Notes: generated from the sequence alone by a model not told the origin. A DNA stretch of 64,000 nt from Pyxicephalus adspersus (GCF_032062135.1 NC_092861.1:59270980-59334979); one strand, 5' to 3'; numbered from the stretch's first letter, positions 37,021 through 49,356 are shown. A program made the numbers and translations.

Positions 37021-38560
37021 TATTATATACCATTGTAGGCAACACTAGTTATCTTAAAAACTGGTAAAAACAAGGACCATCTATCCATATATAGTTGGAG
37101 TTTCAGACTATAAAAACGTTTATGCAATTGTACAGTAAATAAACACACAGCTTGGGATAAATAAAAAGAAACTCAATCATCATTAAAGGTTATTCAAAAT
37201 TCTAATATTCTCCTTTTTTTATTCAAATTGGAATACAACAAAATACATTTTCATACAAAATTTATACAATGCTGGATTGGAATCATTACAACTCAAACAA
37301 CAGTTCATATACACAAATAAATAAATTACTAAATCAACAGAAAATCCGGAGCAAAGAGTAAAGAGCCAGAGCGTGGGCCAAAGAAACAGAAATGCAGCAC
37401 TTGTTATAATATTGGCTCTAGACATACCAAAACTTGCTATACTTATTATGAAAGGTGTCAGACTTTTGTGTCCAGCATATCAGTAGGTCTCAGAGTAAGT
37501 CACTGTACATCCCGCCTGGCCTAAACAAATGGGTATTTTTATTTTTTATTTTTTTTTTTAAGTATACAATTATTATGTGCAGATGTGTTTGGCCAGTCGG
37601 GCATAAACATGAAAAGACATAGTCCTGCTACTTTTCCTAAGAAATCCATGTTGCTGAGGCCCAGGTACTCTCACTTTCTGTAGGACTGGCTACCTGAAAG
37701 GGATAACAAGTATTTGGGTTAAATGTTCACACACCTAGATAACATACGTATGTAATCTGTATTTCTTTCTAATGCTTAGTTATTAAAAGTGTATTTGTGC
37801 CCAGACAATGGACTCCCTGCAGTAATGATTGGTAGCCACACACCATGTAAGATATATACCTCCACGAAAGGAGCACTTCATGCACAATAAAAATGTGATT
37901 TGTTCACGCCAACATATGTTCAATCTTGTGAAAGAATACTTTAATGTTTGGTTAGTTTGTAAAGGAAACTGATATTACAGCGTTAAAACCCAAATCCAGC
38001 TACAATTTTCTTTTTGAATAAAGTATGGAAGGATTTGTGTTATTTTCATTTCTCATGTTCAAGTACCTAATTTTTCATGTTGGGTATAGATCAAGCCTTC
38101 AAGCAGAAATCATCACTTTTTTTTAATTAAGTGGGAATGGGTTAGTTGGGGGTCTTTTTTGTTACATCACATTACAGTGTAGTTAGAAACAATTTAACAA
38201 CATGTCTTATATGTCTAATGTTGCGTGTATGTTAAGCTATTAATGCTCCTGTCCAAGTGATTAGGTTCCATCGAATGATGGAAAGAAAAATTGTTGAAAT
38301 TGCATATTAACAGCAGATATTAAAAAAAAAAAAATCTAACTAGAGCTGGAAAAGGTTCTGACCTTTCTAGGCCTTTTCGATTACTGTATGACCCCATCCC
38401 AAAAATTTTATCTTGTCCAAAACATTCAAAGACAGCAATTTTAATTTAAAACAACACGGGTTTTGATTGGAGCTAGACTACAGGTCATACAGGTCATTGA
38501 TGTATTTGACATCTTTGACAAGTTGCACAAAATGTACAGATTGTAACAGCATGTAGAAGA
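37021..38560. other. Intergenic stretch just past ARMC9, nothing recognised
   Basis: No exon or repeat can be supported. It could include a longer alternative ARMC9 3' UTR, but no signal shows that. Confidence 0.45.
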
Positions 38561-39106
38561 TTTATTAGGGTTGTAATGTGCTTAATTTGTTTGAGAACAA
38601 AGATAGTAAGGAGCTGAATTTGCAGTCATACACAGAGGGAGGTGTAGGTTGTCAAAAAATCAATCTTAAGAAACAATGTGAAACTGTTGCAATGTAGCAC
38701 ATTAAAAAATCAATCAAAAGAAAAAAAGGATCAAAATGTAATTGTTTCCTGCAACGTCATTTCTGCATGTGACATCTCTTTCCTTTTGATAACACAGATT
38801 TTTCTTTGTGCCTATGTACATTGCTTAAACATGTGCACATTATATCCTGTTCAGCATGGACATTAATATTAATAACATATTCAGAACTTTCCTTATGTAA
38901 TATCCTACTTATGATGTGCCAATTATTATAGTCATTTGGAAACACATGAATCATCATGATAACCGTGCAGAGCAGGAAGCACATGCTCCATTGCTCTGCA
39001 GAGCATGAGGGAAAGTAAGCCAATGACAGCCACAACCAATGGAAAATTAAAATGTAACCTGTCTGCTCACTCTACTGTCACAACAATGAAGTAGTCCAAT
39101 ATCAGC
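38561..39106 (-). other. ARMC9: ARMC9 3' UTR with candidate poly(A) signal
   Basis: Past the ARMC9 stop, the first clear AATAAA on the minus strand is at 38561-38566 (tttatt on the plus strand), about 540 bases downstream. The stretch holds no other recognisable feature. The end point is a guess from that hexamer. Confidence 0.45.
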
Positions 39107-39263
39107 TCATATCTTACTCTGTCTGCTGCGGGTGGAGGATCCAGCAGAGCTGGGCCGGCTAGTTTGTTGTGGTCCAGACTGAGAAAACTGAGGAGCAATA
39201 GTAGGAGTCTTGGCTTTACGAGGGCTGACAGTCGGTACTTCAGGACTGAGTGGCTTCCAAGAT
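39107..39263 (-). CDS. ARMC9: ARMC9 terminal coding exon (stop TGA)
   Basis: This is the last coding exon and holds the final 52 residues of ARMC9. After the acceptor ccatgaatcag the frame reads SWKPLSPEVPTVSPRKAKTP and later GPQQTSRPSSAGSSTRSRQ before TGA at 39107-39109. The GPQQ.SRP.S..SSTR pattern is the known C-terminal end of vertebrate ARMC9 and clinches the identity of the whole exon series. The segment is basic and Ser/Pro-rich, and I infer it is disordered. A young MITE sits only 62 bases upstream of this acceptor. Confidence 0.93.
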
Positions 39264-39325
39264 CTGATTCATGGAAAAAGACACAAAGGCAAAATGGTGT
39301 TCATGCAGAAGAATTCAGACACTAA

Positions 39326-39657
39326 AGCTGCGTACACACTTGCAATTTTTGTCGTTGGAAAGGATCTTTCACGATCCTTTCCAACGATAAGGGGCTGCAA
39401 GATGCATGAACGATGCTGTACATACAGCACCGTTCATGCTCTATGGAGAGGGGAGGGGGGAGAGCGACGGAGCGGCACCCTGCTGCGCGCTCTCCCCTTC
39501 CCTTTCATTACAATCGGCTGTCGTCCATCGTCCGTGGATCCGGCAGGTCGGTCGTCCGGACGATGGACGACACCGACTGTACACATGGAAGATTTTCGCC
39601 CGATAATTGGCCGATGCCGATTATCGGGCGATAAAAATCTGCCGTGTGTACGTAGCT
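39326..39657. mobile_element. MITE family A, intact copy with TAA duplication, in ARMC9 intron
   Basis: This 332-base element is nearly the same as the one at 9389 and in the same orientation, with TAA duplicated at 39323-39325 and 39658-39660. It lies in the last ARMC9 intron, 62 bases upstream (in the sense of ARMC9 transcription) of the terminal-exon acceptor at 39263. Its closeness to the 9389 copy suggests a recent burst. Confidence 0.92.
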
Positions 39658-40271
39658 TAAGGCTCTAAATAAACAACTGATCTAACTGATTCCGGATGCC
39701 GCTTGCTTTTAAAAACAATCCCTCCTGAATAATCTAATGTAATACATGTGAAAGGCCTCCAACTTTTTACATTTTGTCAGATACATAATTTTCTTTACTT
39801 AAATTACACCAGTTTATTATATGCCAGTTAACATTATACAGCTGCGGTTGGAGATTCTGTTCTGTGTGTGTTATGCATAGGGGCAATTCCGTTTACAGAT
39901 TTGTCCTTTTATTCAGAGCTGTGCTGGTCAAACATTTTGCAAGTTACTATTTAAGCTAATCTACATATTTGACCTATGTTGGAAAACAAAGCTTAATTAG
40001 TGTACAGAAGATTTCATTATTTATTTCCATAGGGCGTCCGTGAGATCAAAATTTCAATTTTATTTAGTTTATAAATGTTAGAAAAATGATTACATTTATT
40101 TTATATTTATATAAATATAAAGTAATTATAGTTTATAATATTTATAATATATAATATTTATAGTTTAAAAAGCTGTATTTTTGGAAAGGCTGGTTTAACA
40201 ATATTGGGCTAAATGAGTGGTGTGCAGGATCCCACAGCAACCCCGCTGGGTTGCCAAACAGTAAGAATTAC

Positions 40272-40398
40272 CTGTTATTGTGTCTACTACTTTTCTCCAT
40301 ACCCAAATCCAAGATCTGCGGTGAAGAAGGAGAAACAGGTCCTCTTTGATCAGACCCACTTGCTGGGGAAAAGATCTGAGATGACTCCGTATCTACAG
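40272..40398 (-). CDS. ARMC9: ARMC9 coding exon, Ser/Pro-rich tail
   Basis: Acceptor ccctcctcacag, donor after AACAG (gtaatt). The phase enters at 1 and leaves at 2, matching the flanking exons. The frame reads TVDTESSQIFSPASGSD and then VSPSSPQILDLGMEKSS. The SPQILDL stretch lines up with the TPEMLDW region just before the end of human ARMC9. The tail is poorly conserved, so identity rests on position, phase and that short match. Confidence 0.82.
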
Positions 40399-41366
40399 CT
40401 GTGAGGAGGGTAAGAGGAAATAAAGTTTGTCAATATTAAGAAATTCTTCTCACTCTGTCAGCTAATAGGGAAGAGAAGGCCTCAACTCCGTACTCTAAAG
40501 AACAGGGATCCAAAATATTTAAATGTTTTAATATGTTAGAGCTGTAAAGGCATTTTTCCAGTACATTGTTACCAACCTAACGGAGACAAGGTTAGTATAC
40601 AGGAGGGCTATTGCCAAAAGGATAACTAATGAAATGACTGTGTAAACCTAATTTCTAGGCTCAAACTTGTTTCTGCTTTCAATAAAGATGCACAATTAGG
40701 ATACTCACAACTGCAAATAAGTAACGCAATAAAAACAATTACAGCCCATCAATTCAGAATTTATCTAAAATGACAAACATATTGTTTTACCTCTGGCATA
40801 CATGTATAATGTGTAAATCTGCAACCCTAGTTCTGCAAAGGCAAGAGAGCTAGTATACTGAGACAACTGTGCCGCCTGGGCTAAAGGAACTCATTGAGTA
40901 GTCAGGTTTATTTTGTGACAGGGTCTAAGAATATATGCCCATAGTCTGGGCTCAAATGCATTTTAAAATCCATCAGGAAGAAAAATAAACCAACATGAAT
41001 TAAAATCATGATGAACAATAACTCCAAATCTGGTTATCAACATCTAAGGAAAAATGTTTTGGATATAGCTTTTTTTCCAAAATATTATGATGCAGCAAAA
41101 AACCTATAATATCAGTTTGTCATAAAAAAAGCATTTTGTTGCTGCAGTGACTGTCTGCCAAAAAAAGCAATATTAGTTTAGAAATAAGAATAGAATTAGA
41201 TATTCCACATTTAAGAACTCAGTGCCCTTTGTTATTAATAATAGAATTTCCAATTCCAATGAAAATTAATAATACAAAATAAACCCAAACAGATTCCTAT
41301 TGTTTGTGTTTATTACTATAGGAGTAATTTTCTCATGTTCTCACATGATCCTTATTGTACTAGAGC

Positions 41367-41826
41367 TTAAAGCGTACCTAAACTCAGAAATTTCACTTTA
41401 CGTAAAAGGGTAGACAAAAAAAAAAAGGCTGCAGCACTGCCCCCTAATTCCCTCGATAATGAAAGGGATGCGCAAAGCCTCCTGGGATACCTATGTCACA
41501 CATTCAGGGAGGCTCTAGGGGGCTCCTTCTGCGCATGAAGGAACCTTTATGTAAAAAAGGAAGAAAAATTGCCGACCTCACGCATGTGCAATGAGATTAG
41601 CAAGTTTTTTCCAACCTATGTCACCCGATCTCGCACCTGGGTCCGGTGACGTAGGAAGAAGAATGCGGAAGAAGAGGCAAAGATGGGGGCACCCTGGTTC
41701 GGAGACGGATGCCGGGACGATGCAGGACCCGATGAAGAAACCTCCGGACTGATCGACTGCATTGCGGGATTGAAGGCAAGTGTTTTTTTTTTGTTTTGGC
41801 CATTTTTCAGTTTACTTCCTCTTTAT
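41367..41826. mobile_element. Frog-type MITE with imperfect ends, in ARMC9 intron
   Basis: The left end TTAAAGCGTACCTAAACTCA and the right end CAGTTTACTTCCTCTTTA are imperfect inverses. The interior is GC-rich (GAATGCGGAAGAAGAGGC, GCCGGGACGATGCAGGACCC). I recognise the overall plan as a widespread frog non-autonomous DNA element but cannot name the family. Confidence 0.6.
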
Positions 41827-42532
41827 TACTGTATAGTGAACTTATGAATTGAAGTGATCAGAAAATCTACAAAGTACAGTTTTGTTTCTTAGTCCTAAAG
41901 AGGGACTGTGGTCTTGGGATAAATGGGTGAAATGTAGGGTGTGAATAAGGTAATGACTATGAACTATTTTGTAAATGTATATGTTAATGTAAAATAGATT
42001 TAGAATACAATGGGTATACATATTTAAAAAAAACTTTTACTATTTACTTAGTAAACATTATTACTAATAACTTCCATAATATGTTACATTTTGATAAATA
42101 GTGTCCCATTAGTCATAAAAGGTTTAAAAATATGCTATTCGGACAGATCTATTCACTACTAAAAATCATCTCACTTCTGCATTATCATTTTTTTCTCAGC
42201 CCTATTCTTGCACACTAAAACATTTCCTTGTATATTGTGTTGACTGATGCTGGTAGTTTGCAACAATAAAAACAGTAAAGTAGGGTATCTATGCACAGCT
42301 AGTTTCCTGTGAGAGATTCAGGAAAATGGTCTGATTTCCTGGATGGTCTACAGAAGATTTTGGACACAGTAATGTTCTTTGAACATCTGCACATGTGCTC
42401 CACTGGCTCAAGGGTCACACAGCGGACACTGCCAGGGATGTCTATAACAAACCACTCACAAACAAAAACAGTGACATGGCCTCCAAACAGCTGTTTTATA
42501 CCAGAACAGCTATCTCCTTGGTGGAAACAAGG

Positions 42533-42916
42533 GGGTGAAAGGAATCAAGCGAAAGAGGATGAGATACCTGCCATAGGGAAAATAAAGTAGATGGTATGTA
42601 ATAAAATAATACAATAAGTAATATGTCACTCATCAGTATATTATCCTTAGATTGTTATATTACATATGTGGTGACTGTAAAAGCAATTATAATATGAAAA
42701 AAAAAAAAAACAATATTATGTTTAGTACATAATAGTTTGCACATTAACAAAATCAGTTAGGATTACAATATCTTATTTCAAATAGTTTGCAAATATTCAT
42801 TGTTGTAAATTATAAACAATAAACAATTGAGTATTAGAATTAGACATTACATAACATCTACTTTATTTTCCCTTTGGCAGGTATTTCATCCTCTTTCTCT
42901 TGATTCCTGTCCCCCT
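42533..42916. repeat. Inverted repeat with 70-base arms in ARMC9 intron
   Basis: The plus-strand arm (42533-42602) contains GGAATCAAGCGAAAGAGGAT and ACCTGCCATAGGGAAAATAA; the other arm (42847-42916) is its inverse with few changes. The AT-rich spacer is about 244 bases. In both arms the same reading frame ends in DEIPA.GKIK and a stop, which suggests two opposed copies of the tail of an unknown element; the plus copy sits in an open frame of 93 codons (42309-42590). Confidence 0.7.
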
Positions 42917-43737
42917 CCACACTCAAAATACGGGAACCCCGACTTTTGGGGACGGGAGCATCAGGTTAATCACCTATTGCCGGTGGGTTGAGTCTCATCC
43001 TGAGCAATACCCACCCAGTAAATCCCCATACTCGTGCTGCACCCATTCACGCTTCCAGCATAGCAGGTAGGCAGTGTGCCGACCAGCATACCACACCCCT
43101 TGCCCCTTGGTCTAGGCCATCAGAGAGGCGGATCTGAGCGATCCCTCTGCCGCGGTTTGAAGGGACTTCCGGATTCCCGCCATCCATACCTTATATAGAG
43201 GATGCTTCCGGGACTCCCCTAGCCATTCATACATAACACAGCGTGGTCCCAGAATGTAACCCTTTAGATTACCACACTAGTAATTCAATATAGTATAATT
43301 TACATAGAATTACATAATACTACCCCGACCTGGGATGAGATAAGGCCTTAAAAACTACAAACAATCCATTATTATTATGAAGATTTACTGGGACTCAATT
43401 ATTGGGTTGACACTGACCATTACTAGTTATTTTATCGATATACACTTGTATACACTGGTGATAGTAAACAAGCACATTATATATTTTCACTTTACCAGTT
43501 TCTTTTTTTGCTATGGTGACAAAGTGAAGGTGTCATGGCATTCCAGGATAGGTTTGTTTTGTCTCAGTGCTTGGACCAAAACACAAAGATGTCAATGTTC
43601 CAGCGACTAAAATATGTCAATGTTCCAGTAGAAATATAAGTAGACTTGCACTTTGTTGTCCAGCAGGGCTGAGCAAATACCAAACATCTTCCAGCCAAAG
43701 TGAAGAATAAGCTTACTGTGTTATCAACATTACTTAC

Positions 43738-43874
43738 TCATTGATGTCACACTGTATTCAGAGGTAGCAGGGCGGCTGCCACAGCGAGTAGGGGGTCTTG
43801 ATGTGGAATTTAAAGATGCCTTCTGAATTCTAAAGTTGTTTGATGAAATCAATGGTGAAATTTCATTCTCTGGC
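43738..43874 (-). CDS. ARMC9: ARMC9 coding exon, low-complexity linker
   Basis: Acceptor ctatttttttcacag, donor after TCAATGA (gtaagt). Exon length 137 fits the phases of both neighbours (enters with one base to finish a Met codon, leaves one base). It encodes a Ser/Thr/Arg-rich stretch including STSRPPTRCGSRPATSEYS. This part of ARMC9 varies strongly between species, so the assignment rests mainly on splice sites and phase. Confidence 0.78.
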
Positions 43875-45429
43875 CTGTGAAAAAAAATAGGAAAAATTAA
43901 GAAATACAAGTATCAAATAGCTTTAACAGGAAGATGAACAACCCAAACATAAGATTATATATGAAAGTAATATGAAGTGTTGCACAATATAGTACCAATT
44001 TTGTGAATCACAAGGTGCGGAAAATAAATGACAAACAAAGCACCCAGACCATCCCTTTTATTTATATATAAATTACAGCACAACCTTTAAAATGTAGTAC
44101 TGCTATAAACACAAAAAAAACTTTTTAAGGACTAAACATCAATTTTCACTGAAGACCATAAACTGTAATATAAAATGCCCAAGGCATAAAAGAAAAAAAA
44201 TGTGTATATCATATCTTGTAAATCAGTATAGTTTCTCCTCCTTGACCACTATGAATAAACAATTATTACAATTATTATTATGTGCAATGTCCCACTATAC
44301 CCACTCAAAAGTTGGGAAGCACAGCAAGTCATGCATTCAAACTGAACCCCATCCATGGTGGAGATTCATGTAAGCATATATATAACCACCCCTGGCAAAT
44401 ATTATGAAATCCCTACTCCACTACAAAACTATTTTACTTAAGAGCTGAAAATTCTGCCATTGTAAAACATACCTTAAAAAATGAAATGACGTAAAAAAGG
44501 GCACGTTTTGTTCAAACCAAGTAGAGAAAAAATTCTGGAATCACTCAACAATGAGGAAACAAAAAATACCAACATGGATTCATCATTTGTTAGAATTAGC
44601 ATAACTATGCAATTAGAAAAAAAAAAAAACAGGATGTAAGAGGAAAGAACACTGCTCAAACATGATCTAAGTGGAGTAGAAGCAAAATTCATACTAGGTA
44701 GGAGGATGGCAGAGGCTGGAGTTAACATATCAATCTCATAATTATTTAGGTCAGTTCTTTTTATCTATTTCTCATCCAATATTCCCCCTCAGTTCCTGTC
44801 CTGCACATACAACTATCTAAGAGATCTTAAGATCCCTGTTAGACAGCAGAGGAACAAGGGTGACCTCCGATATATTTCCCCTCTATTCCTACAATAGTGG
44901 TAGCTTAAATTTGATAATTTACTAACTTTCTGTCCTAGTGACAAAGTGAAAGTCCCTAGCAGCGACATAAGCAAAATAAAAAAGTACACAGGTTTTAATA
45001 CTTCCACACTCCTCCACATTAAAACTGCCTTTAGATACATTTTAAAGAAACACTAATTTCTCATTACTCCAATGCCCCCCACTGATTCTCCCTCCATAGC
45101 AGCCAAGTCAATGCTTCCTAATGATACTGGAAAAGTGGGAGAAAAAAAGGACGTCCTTCTAAATGACAGTTCTGGGGTCCAGCAGCCAAATGCTGGGCAT
45201 GAACATGGTCACATCACAAAGGGGTTGATGCCAATGCTTCACCTGCAGCATCAAACCCTAGTCAACACTGGGAAATTTAATGCAGGGAAAAATAGGTTAA
45301 AAATAATAAAATTGGGTCGGTCACTTTGAGCTTAATAGGCAGAGCGACAATCTATCTCTAATAAAACTAGCAAGCACAGCAGTGACAAATACAGGTAGGA
45401 AGGATAATGGATTTGGAAGAGGTACATAC

Positions 45430-45545
45430 ATTGTGTACATAGCACGATGACTGCTGGGGGTGACTGGTCTTTGTAATGGTTCATCAACACTCTGTAGAAC
45501 ACCAGAAAACATCCTCTTTTTTACTTTGAGAGTATGGGTCATGAT
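45430..45545 (-). CDS. ARMC9: ARMC9 coding exon with DEPLQRPVTP motif
   Basis: Acceptor cttacatttcag, donor after ACACAAT (gtatgt). The frame reads IMTHTLKVKKRMFSGVLQSV and then DEPLQRPVTPSSHR. The DEPLQRPVTP..HR block is a distinctive conserved segment of vertebrate ARMC9, just after the EYLGIMT motif that spans this splice junction. The exon is phase 0 at its start and leaves two bases. Confidence 0.93.
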
Positions 45546-45771
45546 CTGAAATGTAAGATAAAATGAATGTGTTATACAATACAAGACATTTCTATTTAGG
45601 CAAATATATTTTCCGTTCTAACACTATCGAAAAAGAAAGTGTTTGGCTGTCGGGGCTTTTTGCATTACTTTTTATTCCGGTTTTAGCTACTGAACTTTAG
45701 TAACAAAGTTAAAGTGGGATTTAAAAACATTTGTGTAAAGCCTCTTCCCTTCTTTGACAAGACAGACTTAC

Positions 45772-45876
45772 TCCCAGATATTCTGTGGTGAGAAGTTCTT
45801 CTCCACACAATTCCCCAGCTTGAGGTTGTATAGCTTCATCTTTGTGCACATCGGCTTCCAAGGCATCTGGCTCCTC
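45772..45876 (-). CDS. ARMC9: ARMC9 coding exon, acidic linker to EYLG
   Basis: Acceptor ttttctgttcag, donor after CTGGGA (gtaagt). It has exactly 35 codons with phase 0 on both sides. The frame ends [16 protein letters not shown], matching the conserved [15 protein letters not shown] of human ARMC9. The exon follows the acidic patch and links the armadillo domain to the C-terminal tail. Confidence 0.95.
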
Positions 45877-46117
45877 CTGAACAGAAAACAAAAGTGCTTA
45901 CAGTATATGCTACAATCATAAACCACAGGTGATTAATGTGTCAAATAAATATAGTACAGTATACAGTGTTAAACTAGTCTTTAGACAATCACTATTTAGT
46001 CACTAATAACAGAAGAATTACAATTTGCCTTTAACATGGTAGGTGGTTTGATTCATACCTTGTAGTCACTCAAGAATAATACATTTACACTGGTAAAGTT
46101 CCTGGTCTAATAGCATT

Positions 46118-46338
46118 GGGCCTGATTTAATAAAGCTCTCCTGAAGGCTGGAGAGGGCACACTTATCAGTGAACCTGGGTGATCCATCACACCTGGGATT
46201 AATTTCTTAAGTCATTTGCTATTTGTTAGCAAATGTTTTCAATCCTGGATCAAGTCCATTCCAGGTTTGCTGGATCACCCAGCTTCACTGATGAAAGTGT
46301 ATATTTTCCAGCCTTGGAGAGCTTTAATAAATCAGGCC
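46118..46338. mobile_element. Palindromic MITE family B, good copy
   Basis: About 220 bases forming a near-complete palindrome: GGGCCTGATTTAATAAAGCT at the left and GGAGAGCTTTAATAAATCAG at the right, with CCTGGGTGATCCATCACACC against GGTTTGCTGGATCACCCAGC inside. It lies in an ARMC9 intron. Confidence 0.85.
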
Positions 46339-46956
46339 TATTGTGTCTACAAGAGTCTATGACAAAGTGCTTTGGAATCAATTCATTATTAAAAAAAGAG
46401 AAAAAGTAGAAAAACAATCCCCTTTTGGAGACTGACTGTGGACATCCTGCCCGTTTAGTCACACTTACCCCTGGAACCACCAATGGCTTGGAAAAACCTA
46501 GGATATTATCTTCAGTTCATCAATCACCACCCCACTTCTAAAAACACTTCATCAATGACTGGAAGCATTGGTTGAAATTTACTGCAATCATATCCTAAAA
46601 GCAAAATCACCTACATTTATTGGATCCTAACCCATATTATATTGATTTTGAACTACCTAATAGCCACAGTGTGCCTGAGACATTGGGATACTGAATATTC
46701 TGACATTGTAAGAAATCTCACCTCCTGATACATTTTGATAATACATGAATATATCCTCAATCTCTACAATAATCAGAATATTGATCCTATTCCAGTTTAC
46801 TCATCTTGGAATCCTCTTTTTGCACTTTCTTCCAATATATATCTCCAGCCAGACCTCTGAAAATGACTTCACTATTAATCCGCCAGGAATGTACTGACTG
46901 TCCCTTACATAATTTTGTACATTCTGATTTCATATGCAACATTGATCTCAACTGTC

Positions 46957-46996
46957 CCCTGAGGAAGCCAAAAGGCGAAACACGTCGGGCACCTTG
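46957..46996 (+). repeat. CCTGAGGAAGCC...GAAACACGTCGGG repeat core
   Basis: CCCCTGAGGAAGCCAAAAGG then CGAAACACGTCGGGC is a phrase I recognise as the core of a dispersed amphibian repeat. Its limits are unclear here. A weaker copy lies near 61595. Confidence 0.5.
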
Positions 46997-48492
46997 AGAT
47001 ATCTTTTTTACCACCATATTAGTAAAAAAAGACAACCTCAAACAATAATTAGCATATGTTGGCATAATATGGATTTTATTGTCATTTGAATTTGCATTAT
47101 ACATTACATTATAGCACTTTTTGATGTAAAATAATTGGTATGTGTTATTATTAACTGTTATTAACTGTTCACAACAATAAACAGAAACATTGCATTGCCT
47201 ATAAAAGCCTGTCCGTCTCTATCCTTCCCTGAATATATCTTTACTTATCAGGCTAGGCAATATATTATGTTTTATTTATATTAGAAATCCTTCCCATCAT
47301 TTAATTTATTTGCTTTGCTGGCAAAAAGCCATTAGGGCCCTGTCACACTTATCCATCCTGATGAACTGCATTAACAAAAGTGTGTTATCACATAAAACAG
47401 CAGCAGACAGGAGGAAATACGCCTTTCAGCTTAGCTTAGGTCCTTAGCCATCCGCAGTTTTGCTTGATGTGTTTTCCATTGAAATCTATATATATTGTAT
47501 ACTGTATCAAAACGCATCTCTGCACAGGTGTGTCAACGCATTGCAATGCACATAAATGCATTATAACACGTAGTCAAAACTTAACTTCATAAGTTGAGGT
47601 CCTATTGATTTCTACTGGGGCAAGACAATGTTTTTCTTGAGTCTTTACCTCTTTAAAATGAGAACTAAACTCACCTCTATCCGCTTATTCACTCAGTACT
47701 TTTGTGGGATCTGGATCTTCGGCCATCTTGATTGACTATGCCAGAATGACATACCTCCGCATGAAAGTTCATACATTCCTGGCACTGGCCTACACTTAGC
47801 TGCACATTCCTGATTCCTTGAGGCAACAATACTACTCTATGGACTAAAACTACAGCATTATTTGTTTTCTATAATATTAATAGCCAGTTTTATTCTCTGC
47901 ACTTAGAAACACATTTAGCATTTTTTAGAACAACATATAAAGCTGGCAAACCTAGAATTTTTCTAGGTATTTTCTACATTTTAACAACTCTTAACTACTG
48001 CTTATAGAAAGGATGCTATAGTAAAACTGCTTTTTCTCCAATCGCAAAGAGAACACCACTTGCCATAAGGTAAACATGACTATCCCTGCTCAAAGTAGAA
48101 TAAATGCAGCTCAGGTATTCCTTTCTTATGGCGGAGGTCTTTCACACCTTATTTAGTTGTAACTCTTTTCTTTGTTTCTTTCTCTCTCATCCTATTCCAC
48201 AGCAAGCCTAAATTATGGGCAGAGTAGTTTCCAAGAAAGCTTCTGGTGCAATAAACCACTGGGTAATATAATGTATGTGAACTGTTTGATGATTTTCTTA
48301 TTGTGGTTCTCAAGTAACTTTTACACTCTGTTGGCAGATCATGAGACCGTCCAAACTGTTAGCCCCTTAAAATAGCTAATATCTAATGCTTAGGCCATTC
48401 CTGTGCTAATTCCTACCTATCACACACACACACAAAGGCCTCCCCACCCATGGCATGTCAATAAAAAGCCATATTTCTAGTAATATTATATA

Positions 48493-48961
48493 CCGTATTT
48501 TTCGCCGTATAAGACGCTCCGGAATATAGGACAATTTTAAAGGAGGAAACTAGAAAAAAAAAAGATTCTGAAAGATTATTCCCCTTCTGATCACTCATGT
48601 GCCATTCATACCGGTATTCCCCTTCTGATCACTCTGTGCCATTCAAATTCCCCTTCTGATCACTCTGCCATTCAAATTCCCCTTCTGATCACTCTGTGCT
48701 GTTTTTACCTTTTTTCCCACTGTACGGCAGTTAGGGCAGGGATCAGCAGGGGGTGCTGTGCCGGCTTCTTTCGCTCTGCACTGCAGCCAGGAGGAGACAC
48801 ACGCTGCAGCCAGAGAGGAGAGGAGACACACGCAGGATCGGGTATCGGGTGAGTATCTTATTTTAATTATTTTATAACACATTTGTCGTATAAGACGCAC
48901 CAACTCCGCCCCCCCCCCAGTTCTGGGGAAGAAAAAGCGTCTTATACGGCAAAAAATACGG
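48493..48961. mobile_element. MITE with CCGTATTTTTCGCCGTATAA ends, TA duplication
   Basis: The left end CCGTATTTTTCGCCGTATAA and right end TTATACGGCAAAAAATACGG are inverse copies with one mismatch, flanked by TA on both sides. A TA duplication fits Tc1/mariner-type movement, but class is uncertain. Inside lie a tandem repeat (48577-48699) and a second AAGACGCACC word from the inner end. It is in the large ARMC9 intron. Confidence 0.85.
48577..48699. repeat. Four-copy tandem repeat inside the MITE
   Basis: The word ATTCCCCTTCTGATCACTC recurs four times, starting near 48578, 48615, 48647 and 48676, with spacers that include TGTGCCATTCA. Unit length is about 30-37 bases and varies. Confidence 0.85.
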
Positions 48962-49356
48962 TAAGTAGCATTTATTAGCACATTTATGTGTTTTGAACAA
49001 ATACAAAATTGAGCTGAATGGGTGTTTTTACCTTTAACTGGCATTTTACTTAGCTATATAACGGCCATTATATTTCTATTCTGCAAATTAGAATCATACT
49101 CTTTGTACCTGCACAGGCTAATGTCCTGCCTGAGAAACCTGATCTGAAAAGTATTATTAAAGTTTGTGCCGCTCCAGCTGAGCAATTATACAGTTACCTA
49201 ATAGCCTTGGCACATCTTGCTAAGCACTACTAAAGGAGAACTTTAATGGCTTTTGGGTCTGTATTTTTTTTTAATTTTTGGATCCTCACATGTTTTAAAC
49301 AAATGGTCAGGTATATATTGTATTTTGGAAATGTGAAATACTGCACAACGCATATT

